Shown: positions 1-4,565 of the stretch, in pieces
How positions within the stretch are numbered: position 1 is the first letter of the stretch
How the letters are laid out: each line of letters opens with the position of its first letter
Assembly: GCA_023392205.1 (NCBI GenBank)
Contig: JAEVZN010000505.1
Span: 1-5,600, forward strand
Length of the DNA: 5,600 nucleotides
Source: Pseudomonadota bacterium
Lineage (GTDB): Bacteria > Pseudomonadota > Alphaproteobacteria > Rhizobiales > Xanthobacteraceae
Direction: 5' to 3'
Translations under genes and position numbers: made by a program
The notes under the pieces: generated by a model
Told to the model about the DNA's origin: nothing
The model's input: only the letters and a program-made list of their open reading frames with translations
The model's database searches: none

Positions 1-877
1 GTGTCGCGGCAGCGGGTGCCGCAGCCGGAGGTGCCGCAGCGGAGGGGGCGGCGCGCGGCTCCGGCTTGGCCGGCGTGTCGACGCCGGTCTGGCCGGTCAT
101 GCCCGGCTCGTTCGACATGATGCTCACCGGCGGGATCGAATCCGCCGAAGGGAAGTCCATGTTGACCGGGTTGCCCGTTCGTCCGGGCGTCGTCCCGGTC
201 GCAGCCAGAGCCGGTCCGGACGGCCGCTCGCCCCAGCCAGCGGCGTAACGCGCCACTCGCGCGTCGAAGGCGCGAGTTGTCATATTGGCGGCGAGTTGCT
301 CACGATCGCCGACCAGATCGAAGGCGTAACAGGATGACGGCGAACAGCCGTCGCGGGTCTCGAGAATTTGCGCCACAAGGCCGAACGGATCGGCTGCGAT
401 GCTTCTGGCAAGCGGATCGCGCAGTGCCACATATTCGCGTTCCGCGGCATTCGGCATGGCATCGATCTCGCGCAGCAGATCGAGCCTTGCGGCGGCGAAG
501 GCGAGTGCTGCGGAAATCTGTTCGGGCGCCGAATAGATGGTCTTCTCGCAGCCCTCCATGAGGAGCGGGCCGCCATGCGCATCGAGACAGGCCAGCACGG
601 AATTCGGCGCCAGGGCCTGCGCGGTCAGCGTGGCAAGGCGTGTTTCGATGATGCGGCGCTGCTCGGCGCGGTCATGCGATTCAAGCCGGTCGAAATAGAA
701 CCAGCCCAGCGCCACCAGAAGGACAGCGCCCGCCACCTGCGCAAGAAAGGCGAACGTCGGACGCGACCCGACACGCACGATGGCGACGGCCGCCAGCACG
801 ACAAGGAGCAAAATGCCTGCCGCGATAGCCCAGATCGGAAGAGATACGGAATCAGTCACAAAAGAAACTTCCGGCAT
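1..877 (-). CDS. Conserved membrane-anchored hypothetical protein, C-terminus beyond window
   Basis: An uninterrupted minus-strand frame runs from ATG at 877 to the left edge (292 codons seen, no stop reached). Residues about 14-35 and 42-62 are hydrophobic and form two membrane helices at the N-terminus. A soluble, largely helical domain (about 63-215) follows. It contains four cysteines, C97, C110, C178 and C183, in the contexts LACLD, MEGCEK and DGCSPSSC, which could form disulfides if the domain is periplasmic. From about 217 the chain turns into a low-complexity Gly/Pro/Thr then Ala/Pro tail that reaches the edge. I recall similar uncharacterised proteins in Bradyrhizobium relatives, with the same ALACLDA...CEK and RDGC...C pattern; no function is known to me. 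A GTG at codon 7 (859), giving MTDSVSLPIW, is an alternative start; neither start has a strong ribosome site. A TTGACA-type promoter lies just upstream, so it is probably transcribed separately from the GYD gene. Confidence 0.75.
   Translation of the reverse strand, partial: MPEVSFVTDSVSLPIWAIAAGILLLVVLAAVAIVRVGSRPTFAFLAQVAGAVLLVALGWFYFDRLESHDRAEQRRIIETRLATLTAQALAPNSVLACLDAHGGPLLMEGCEKTIYSAPEQISAALAFAAARLDLLREIDAMPNAAEREYVALRDPLARSIAADPFGLVAQILETRDGCSPSSCYAFDLVGDREQLAANMTTRAFDARVARYAAGWGERPSGPALAATGTTPGRTGNPVNMDFPSADSIPPVSIMSNEPGMTGQTGVDTPAKPEPRAAPSAAAPPAAAPAAAT
15..40. repeat. Short direct repeat coding an Ala/Pro tail
   Basis: GGTGCCGCAGC occurs at 15-25 and again at 30-40, a period of 15 bases (5 codons). 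In the minus-strand gene it encodes part of the APPAAAPAA low-complexity tail. It is probably simple-sequence expansion within an extended Pro/Ala linker and not a functional DNA site. Confidence 0.6.
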
Positions 878-922
878 GGCCGCCCTGTTGCCGAAGGATC
901 GGAATTGGACAACTCAATCCCG

Positions 923-951
923 GCTAAAGCAAGACGTCTCCGGCTTGTCAA
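923..951 (-). promoter_or_regulatory. Candidate sigma-70 promoter of the left-edge membrane protein gene
   Basis: Read on the minus strand, TTGACA (951-946) is a perfect -35 box. Exactly 17 bases further on is TTTAGC (928-923), a weak -10 box. Transcription would start near 916, about 40 bases before the ATG at 877. It lies in the 90-bp gap after the GYD gene stop, where nothing else is apparent. The -35 match and spacing are seen directly; the promoter role is inferred. Confidence 0.4.
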
Positions 952-967
952 ACAGCGTCCTCCGCCG

Positions 968-1303
968 TCAGACCCCGCCTGCGGAACGGAACCCGGCTGT
1001 CAGATCGCTGGCCGCAGCAAACACCCCCTTGGCCTCGACCGAGGTCAGCGCCACCGTGGTCCTGAGATCGGTCACGCCGCCGCCGCTGGTCGCAGCCAGC
1101 AGCGCGGCCGCGATCTGGGTCTCGCCCGCAGCTTCGGCGATGATCATGAAGTCAAATTCGCCGAGCGTGACGTAATAGGCGACCAGCCGGCCGCCAACCT
1201 TGGACAGGAGCCGCCCGACCGCGTCGGCGCGGTCTTCCGGGCGCACCACCATTCCCTTGATGGCGTCCCGCGTATAGCGCCCCTGCGTGATGTAGATCGG
1301 CAT
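968..1303 (-). CDS. GYD domain-containing protein
   Basis: A 111-aa protein starting MPIYITQGRYT. The start was chosen because it begins exactly at the conserved N-terminal beta strand (YITQGRYTxxAIKGM), although the frame continues upstream to 1498. The layout is that of the GYD family (PF08734 / COG4274), small proteins expected to adopt a dimeric ferredoxin-like alpha/beta fold: strand with TQGRYT, helix with KGMVVRPEDRADAVGRLLSKVGG, strand VAYYVTLGEFDFMIIAEA, helix, then a final strand (TTVALTS). The biochemical role of the family is unknown. The name-giving Gly-Tyr-Asp triad reads Gly-Glu-Phe-Asp here (residues 48-51). The C-terminal 20 residues (GVFAAASDLTAGFRSAGGV) are flexible. Upstream is a purine tract, GGGGG at 1312-1308, four bases before the ATG, a modest ribosome site. 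The gene is divergent from the 73-aa plus-strand gene, with 74 bp between starts. Confidence 0.85.
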   Translation of the reverse strand: MPIYITQGRYTRDAIKGMVVRPEDRADAVGRLLSKVGGRLVAYYVTLGEFDFMIIAEAAGETQIAAALLAATSGGGVTDLRTTVALTSVEAKGVFAAASDLTAGFRSAGGV

Positions 1304-1363
1304 CGCACCCCCGGAACCTGTCATTGGAACAAATCGTTGCACCGCACGTTCCACACGGCAGCC

Positions 1364-1370
1364 GAGGGAG
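1364..1370 (+). promoter_or_regulatory. Ribosome binding site fixing the start of the 73-aa gene
   Basis: GAGGGAG lies seven bases before the ATG at 1378. It favours this start over the in-frame upstream ATG at 1324, whose extra residues are not hydrophobic and do not look conserved. Confidence 0.6.
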
Positions 1371-1377
1371 ACACGCG

Positions 1378-1599
1378 ATGCGACTGATCCTGGGAATGAT
1401 ACTTGGTGCACTACTGCTCGTGGCGGGCACTTATTACCACGACAGCATGAAAACATCATCGGTGGCGGCAGGACCCGCAGCCATCGAGAACCGACCAATG
1501 GTCAATTGGGACGTCGTTGAAGCCAACTGGAATGGCTTCAAGGTCCAGGTTCAGCATGGCTGGACGCAATTGCGGGCGCGCATCGACCGGGCGGCGTAG
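1378..1599 (+). CDS. Small conserved single-TM hypothetical protein (73 aa)
   Basis: A 73-aa protein. Residues about 2-20 (LILGMILGALLLVAGTYY) form a single hydrophobic segment, either an uncleaved N-terminal anchor or a signal sequence; no lipobox cysteine is present. The remainder (about 21-73) is short and polar, with a NRPMVNWDVVEANWNGFKVQVQ stretch rich in Trp and ending in basic residues, as expected for a small domain facing the periplasm. I recall small proteins with the NRPMVNWDVV segment in Bradyrhizobium and Rhodopseudomonas, but no function is assigned. The start is supported by a good ribosome site (1364-1370). The stop is 18 bp from the stop of the convergent minus-strand gene. 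Confidence 0.75.
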   Translation: MRLILGMILGALLLVAGTYYHDSMKTSSVAAGPAAIENRPMVNWDVVEANWNGFKVQVQHGWTQLRARIDRAA

Positions 1600-1618
1600 T
1601 CGACGACGCGCCCCCGGT
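1586..1618. terminator. GC-rich hairpin between convergent genes, possible two-way terminator
   Basis: ACCGGG (1586-1591) pairs with CCCGGT (1613-1618). CG (1592-1593) pairs with CG (1609-1610) across a two-C bulge, and CGT (1595-1597) pairs with ACG (1606-1608) across a single-G bulge. The loop is eight bases. The structure covers the stop of the 73-aa gene and reaches the stop of the convergent 66-aa gene. No U-run follows on either strand, so it is not a classical intrinsic terminator. A factor-assisted or transcript-end-protecting role is an inference from its position. Confidence 0.3.
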
Positions 1619-1818
1619 TATCCGTGCCGATCGAGCTGGCTTTCTTTCGCCACGCGCTCGAACGCTTCTTCGGTATGCTTGATACGATACTGGTGCTCGT
1701 CGCCTTCCAGCGGCAGCAGTTTGACGACCTTGAAAGTGCCGTTCGCTGTCGCCCGGTTGGTCGGTCCGGCGATGTAGCGGACATTCTGGCCGATGGTGAA
1801 CCTGTGGGATTTCAGCAC
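1618..1818 (-). CDS. Small conserved cytoplasmic hypothetical protein (66 aa)
   Basis: A 66-aa soluble protein beginning (GTG) VLKSHRFTIGQNVRYIAGP. It continues into a TFKVVKLLPLEGDEHQYRIKHTEEAFERVAKESQL region. The pattern FTIGQxVRY ... GTFKVVKLLPxEGDExQYRIK is that of a small all-beta, SH3-like fold, with the charged ERVAKESQL motif closing it. I recall this as a widespread lineage-specific protein in Bradyrhizobium relatives, with no known function. The frame also has an ATG at 1830 (70 aa). That ATG has no ribosome site, whereas GGAG within the first codons sits six bases from the GTG at 1818, so GTG is preferred. The leader carries two tandem hairpins downstream of a clear -10 box. No membrane segment or cysteine is present. 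Confidence 0.75.
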   Translation of the reverse strand: MLKSHRFTIGQNVRYIAGPTNRATANGTFKVVKLLPLEGDEHQYRIKHTEEAFERVAKESQLDRHG

Positions 1819-1824
1819 ACTCAA

Positions 1825-1828
1825 CTCC
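1825..1828 (-). promoter_or_regulatory. Ribosome binding site favouring the GTG start
   Basis: GGAG (read 1828 to 1825 on minus) is followed by six bases and then GTG at 1818-1816. The alternative ATG at 1830 overlaps this GGAG and has only a CCCGCCGAAA stretch ahead of it, so it would have no ribosome site of its own. Confidence 0.45.
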
Positions 1829-1838
1829 ATTTTCGGCG

Positions 1839-1880
1839 GGCCGCGGCTGAGCCTGCGGCCTGTCAGGGTATGTATCCCTG
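1839..1880 (-). promoter_or_regulatory. Two tandem stem-loops in the leader of the 66-aa gene
   Basis: The first stem is CAGGG (1864-1868) with CCCTG (1876-1880) around a 7-base loop. Directly adjacent is a stronger one: GGCCGC (1839-1844) pairs with GCGGCC (1855-1860), continued by GGC (1845-1847) with GCC (1851-1853) around a TGA loop and one bulged T. Both lie in the transcript between the -10 box at 1899-1904 and the GGAG ribosome site at 1825-1828. This suggests a structured leader affecting translation or stability. The pairing is seen in the sequence; the role is inferred. No known riboswitch class was recognised. Confidence 0.35.
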
Positions 1881-1898
1881 CTTATCCATTCATTTGGA

Positions 1899-1907
1899 AC
1901 TATAGCA
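1899..1907 (-). promoter_or_regulatory. Extended -10 promoter element for the 66-aa gene
   Basis: On the minus strand the bases read TGC TATAGT (1907 to 1899), an extended -10 (TGn plus TATAGT). There is no convincing -35 hexamer at 16-18 bases, which is acceptable for an extended -10 promoter. Transcription would start near 1892, giving a leader of about 75 bases to the GTG at 1818. Confidence 0.45.
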
Positions 1908-1949
1908 CCCCGGCGCTGAAAAAGGGGAAATTTCTGCAGCCGGCGAGCG

Positions 1950-1959
1950 CGAATATTCG
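1950..1959. promoter_or_regulatory. Perfect palindrome CGAATATTCG, possible operator
   Basis: A 10-bp perfect palindrome in an AT-rich island (about 1920-1980). It lies between the promoter of the 66-aa minus gene and the leader of the plus-strand operon. Its position would suit a dimeric repressor acting on either gene, but no regulator gene is present in the window and no second copy was seen. Confidence 0.25.
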
Positions 1960-2039
1960 TTAGTTAAAACAACATCTTACCGGCGGCTCCGAAATGCAGC
2001 CTAAAACGGCTTTAACGGGAACCGGAACGCCGCGCGAAC

Positions 2040-2062
2040 CGGCTGTATCCCGTATGCAGCCG
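2040..2062. repeat. Inverted repeat / 9-bp hairpin in the operon upstream region
   Basis: CGGCTGTAT (2040-2048) pairs with the bases at 2054-2062 (ATGCAGCCG, one G-U pair) around a 5-base loop. The downstream bases are TGGAAAAAGC, with no T-run in either direction, so this is not an intrinsic terminator. An ATGCAGCC copy also occurs at 1993-2001 without a partner arm. It may be part of a structured leader of the plus-strand operon or a protein binding site. Confidence 0.35.
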
Positions 2063-2075
2063 TGGAAAAAGCGAC

Positions 2076-2136
2076 CGGCACGAGGGCAATGATGAGGGCA
2101 AATCATGCGGCTCGTCCTCGAACCGGCCTCGTGCTG
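2076..2136 (+). promoter_or_regulatory. Long-range stem-loop sequestering a leader-ORF ribosome site
   Basis: GCACGAGG (2078-2085) is complementary to CCTCGTGC (2127-2134), extended outward by a G-U and a C-G pair. Inside it, ATGAT (2089-2093) pairs with ATCAT (2102-2106). The left arm contains the GAGGG that would serve as ribosome site for the short ORF starting at 2092, and the inner stem covers its ATG. Translation of that ORF could therefore depend on the fold. The structure is read directly from complementarity; regulation of the downstream operon is inferred. Confidence 0.3.
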
Positions 2137-2160
2137 TCGGCGACCAACAGGACCATGTGA
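2092..2160 (+). CDS. Possible 22-aa leader peptide upstream of the operon
   Basis: The ORF begins MRANHAARPR and ends ATNRTM. It is preceded by GAGGG five bases upstream of the ATG at 2092 (an ATG directly before it, at 2089, is too close). It stops 91 bases before the permease gene. No run of a single amino acid points to classical attenuation, and there is no cysteine. ORFs this short are common by chance in GC-rich DNA. It is listed because ribosome site and start lie inside a good inverted repeat. Confidence 0.2.
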   Translation: MRANHAARPRTGLVLSATNRTM

Positions 2161-2236
2161 AGCCTCCAAGGCCATGCCCTCCTGCGCCCGGCCCTTCGCG
2201 GCGCGCGATTCCACCGCTAAGGTTCCACAGCGTCGT

Positions 2237-2241
2237 AGAGG
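2237..2241 (+). promoter_or_regulatory. Ribosome binding site of the permease gene
   Basis: AGAGG lies ten bases before the ATG at 2252. An in-frame TGA at 2243-2245 rules out any longer start. A short 23-codon frame (2174-2245, MPSCARPFAA...) passes through this site and stops at that same TGA, 6 bases before the ATG. Ribosomes leaving it could reinitiate at 2252, but its own ribosome site (AAGG two bases before the ATG) is poorly placed. Confidence 0.5.
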
Positions 2242-2251
2242 TTGACCGACA

Positions 2252-3304
2252 ATGCTTACGCTTGCGATTGCCTGCATCCTTGCGGCCGTGATCGGATTCG
2301 CGGCGCATCGCGCAAGCATCTGCACCGTGCGGGCCGTGGCCGAGATGACGCATTCGCGCACGGGCTACATGTTCGCCAGCATCGTCAAATCCATGTTGTG
2401 GGTGTTCGCGATCACCATTCCTGTCTTCTTGCTGATGCCGGCGACGTCGGCCGGGATCGGCGGATGGCAATTGACCACCACGGCCATCCTCGGCGGATTG
2501 CTGTTCGGGATCGGGGCAGGAATCAACGGCGCCTGCGCCTATGCCACGATGGCGCGCATGGTGGATGGCGAGATCGGCATGCTGATCACCGTCGTCAGTT
2601 TTGCATTCGGCGTATTGCTGTTTGTCGGACTGAGCGGCGCCGGATTCGTCGCGCGGCCGGTCGCGACGCCGGGCCTCATCCCCGACATGATGTGGATCGC
2701 GCCCCTGCTGGGATTGCTGCTGATCGGCTGGACGCTGTACGAACTGATCCGGCTGTGGCGCACACGGCCTGCCGGCGCCACGCTGCGCAGCCTCGTCCTT
2801 GCTCCGCAATACAGGCTGTCTACCGCAGCCTTGCTGATAGGCTTTGCCGCCGGAACGATCTTTCTGGTGTTCGGCTCGCCGGGCTACACGACCACCTTCC
2901 AGCATGTTGTCGAGGGCTATGCCGGGACTCGTCCGCCGCCACCGCATGGACGCTGGATCGTACTCGGCGCCGTGATGTTCGGAATGCTAGCTTCCACCCT
3001 GCAACGCGGCAGTTTCCGCGTCGACTGGCGGCCGCGCTGGTCGTGGCTGCGCAATATCGCGGGCGGATTGCTGATGGGGCTTGGCACGGCGCTGCTGCCG
3101 GGCGGCAATGACGCGCTGATCCTCTACGGCATCCCGAGCCTGTCGCCGCATGCTTTGCCCGCCTATGCCGCGCTGGTGCTCGGCATCCTCGTGGCGCTGC
3201 TGACCATGCGGGCGATGTTCGGCATCGAGATGCGGGTGGCCTGCCGCAACGACATCTATATCGCCGATGCCAGCAGCGACCTGGCCAAACGGGGCCAGCC
3301 ATGA
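2252..3304 (+). CDS. YeeE/YedE family permease (thiosulfate-channel fold)
   Basis: A 350-aa integral membrane protein with about nine hydrophobic segments and the internal two-fold repeat of the Sulf_transp family (PF04143, formerly DUF395; YeeE/TsuA are characterised thiosulfate uptake channels). The first repeat has AAHRASICTVRAVAEM (C24) and GGLLFGIGAGINGACAYATMARM (C95), the family's glycine-rich pore helix with its key cysteine. The second repeat has LQRGSFRVDWRPRW (251-263) and GGLLMGLGTALLPGGNDALILYG (271-293). There the normal GGC is GGN (N286), so the second-repeat cysteine is missing. A charged linker sits at about 167-189. The tail, GIEMRVACRNDIYIADA, is cytoplasmic or peripheral. 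It probably moves a small anion across the inner membrane; thiosulfate is the family precedent but is not shown here. It is the first gene of the operon, and its stop overlaps a 13-codon mini-ORF by ATGA. Confidence 0.85.
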   Translation: MLTLAIACILAAVIGFAAHRASICTVRAVAEMTHSRTGYMFASIVKSMLWVFAITIPVFLLMPATSAGIGGWQLTTTAILGGLLFGIGAGINGACAYATMARMVDGEIGMLITVVSFAFGVLLFVGLSGAGFVARPVATPGLIPDMMWIAPLLGLLLIGWTLYELIRLWRTRPAGATLRSLVLAPQYRLSTAALLIGFAAGTIFLVFGSPGYTTTFQHVVEGYAGTRPPPPHGRWIVLGAVMFGMLASTLQRGSFRVDWRPRWSWLRNIAGGLLMGLGTALLPGGNDALILYGIPSLSPHALPAYAALVLGILVALLTMRAMFGIEMRVACRNDIYIADASSDLAKRGQP

Positions 3305-3342
3305 GTGCCCTGAGGGCGCAAACCATGAGTGCGCAGGAATGA
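3301..3342 (+). CDS. 13-codon bridging mini-ORF (translational coupling element)
   Basis: The frame encodes MSALRAQTMSAQE. Its ATG (3301-3303) overlaps the permease stop TGA (3302-3304) as ATGA. Its own TGA (3340-3342) overlaps the transporter ATG (3339-3341), again as ATGA. The three ORFs use three different frames. A GGGG tract at 3292-3295 lies five bases ahead of its start. CCATGAGTGC occurs at 3299-3308 and again at 3323-3332, so the mini-ORF may have arisen from a small duplication. It most likely carries ribosomes from the permease stop to the transporter start, which lacks a properly spaced ribosome site of its own (AGGA abuts the ATG). The peptide itself need not be functional. Confidence 0.4.
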   Translation: MSALRAQTMSAQE

Positions 3343-4565
3343 CCGCGCAGACAGGGGCCGGCCCTGCGGTGTCGAACGCGACCGCGCTCTATATCGCGCT
3401 GCTGCAATTCCTGTTCACGCTGTGCTGGACGATCTACGTGATCTTTCTTCCGGCGCTCGCGGGCGCCGTGGGCATTGCCGCCGGCACCGTGATCCTGATC
3501 CTGATGCTCGATCAGGCGATCTTCACGATCTTCGATGTCGCGACCGGCATTGCCGCCGACCGCATCTCGCGGGTGATCGGGCAGATTGGCCGCTGGGTGG
3601 CGATTGTGACGCTGATCTCCTGCGCGGCCTTTCTGGCATTGCCGTTTGTCGCCGGCACCGGTCCGGCCGGGCAATGGCTGTTCTTTGCCGCGACAATTGT
3701 CTGGACCGTCACCTCCTCGGCGCTGCGCGCGCCGCCGATCATGCTGCTCGGCAAATACGCCGCCAAACCGAAGCTGCCGATGCTCTCCTCCATCGTCATG
3801 CTGGGCTATGGCATAGCCGGCGCCATCGCCCCCTATCTCGCCATCACATTGCGAGGGATGGACCCGCGCATTCCGTTCGCGGTGTCGAGCGTGGTCCTGG
3901 TGCTGGCGACATTCGGACTGGCGCATGTCGAGCGCAGCATCGCGCGCCAGAGCGCGGCCGCGCCGGTCCCCGTCCCGGTGACATCATCGGTGTCGTTCGC
4001 CCGAATTGCTTTTGCCGTGGCGATGGTGATCCTGGCGCTGGGCTACCAGATCCATTTCGCCATCAACACCGCGCCCCTGTTCCGCAAGTTCACCGACCAG
4101 CTCGACTGGCTGATGCCGATCTTCTGGATCGGCTTCAACATCGCCATGTTTCCGGCCACCCTGCTGGTCAAACGCTGGGGCGGCTTTGCGGTGATGGGCG
4201 TGTTCGGTGTGGCGGGTGCGATCGCAATCCTCGCCGCCGAATATGCAACCGCCCTCAACATGCTGGCGCTCGCGCAATTCGCCGCCGGCGCCGCCTGGGG
4301 CTGCGTCCTGATGAGCGCGTTCACCGCCGCCTTCGCGACCGGCGAGAACGGGCATGAGGGCCGCATGGTCGGTCTTCTGTTCTCGGCGCTGGCCTTCGCC
4401 ACCTTCCTGCGGATCGGCTTCATCTGGGCCGGATGGCATCGCGATCCGCAGATCATGGCGGTGTTGCAATGGCTGCCTATCCTGTGCTGGGCCATCGGCG
4501 GCGCGCTGTTGCTGATCCTTTCGGCTCTGTGGGCGAAACGGCAAATGACAGCGACAGCTTCATGA
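3339..4565 (+). CDS. Major facilitator superfamily transporter
   Basis: A 408-aa protein with about 12 membrane helices (roughly 16-40, 46-70, 84-105, 112-131, 150-170, 179-198, then 222-241, 257-277, 282-300, 305-331, 344-364 and 375-397). A Pro/Ala/Ser central loop (about 200-218) divides the two six-helix halves. Between helices 2 and 3 is GIAADRISRVIGQIGR (70-85), a variant of MFS motif A (G-x3-D-R/K-x-G-R). Asp59 and Asp66 in DQAIFTIFD lie within helix 2 and may serve in proton coupling. It resembles secondary carriers, with substrate and direction unknown. The ATG at 3339 follows the mini-ORF stop. An ATG upstream at 3267 would add 24 polar residues inside the permease gene and is not preferred. 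The stop overlaps the start of the MBL gene (ATGA at 4562-4565). Co-translation with a YeeE-type permease suggests a related solute or its exported product. Confidence 0.85.
   Translation: MTAQTGAGPAVSNATALYIALLQFLFTLCWTIYVIFLPALAGAVGIAAGTVILILMLDQAIFTIFDVATGIAADRISRVIGQIGRWVAIVTLISCAAFLALPFVAGTGPAGQWLFFAATIVWTVTSSALRAPPIMLLGKYAAKPKLPMLSSIVMLGYGIAGAIAPYLAITLRGMDPRIPFAVSSVVLVLATFGLAHVERSIARQSAAAPVPVPVTSSVSFARIAFAVAMVILALGYQIHFAINTAPLFRKFTDQLDWLMPIFWIGFNIAMFPATLLVKRWGGFAVMGVFGVAGAIAILAAEYATALNMLALAQFAAGAAWGCVLMSAFTAAFATGENGHEGRMVGLLFSALAFATFLRIGFIWAGWHRDPQIMAVLQWLPILCWAIGGALLLILSALWAKRQMTATAS

Noticed and set aside
1304..1377. Divergent promoters between the GYD and 73-aa genes
   Set aside because: A shared promoter region is expected here, but I could not find a -35/-10 pair with acceptable spacing on either strand. 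Only short GGAAC/GTTCC inverted pentamers are visible.
368..1387. A 339-codon plus-strand open frame across two minus-strand genes
   Set aside because: Its product is rich in Arg, His and Gln with no domain or hydrophobic pattern. It is antisense to the membrane protein and GYD genes, whose frames have coherent secondary structure and family motifs.
1304..1498. N-terminal extension of the GYD protein to 1498 on minus
   Set aside because: It overlaps the divergent 73-aa gene, and the extra residues are Arg/Ser-rich. The family fold begins at the Met encoded at 1303.
2040..2062. Intrinsic terminator in the upstream region
   Set aside because: The stem is good, but no T-run follows in either direction. 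It is listed as an inverted repeat only.
3267..3338. Longer N-terminus for the MFS transporter from ATG 3267
   Set aside because: It would add 24 polar residues encoded inside the permease gene and lacks a ribosome site. The ATGA overlap at 3339 matches the other junctions of the operon.
2820..3926. A 368-codon minus-strand open frame, and a similar one at 2012-2947
   Set aside because: Both are antisense to the permease and transporter genes, have Arg/Gly/Asp-rich low-complexity composition and no recognisable motif.
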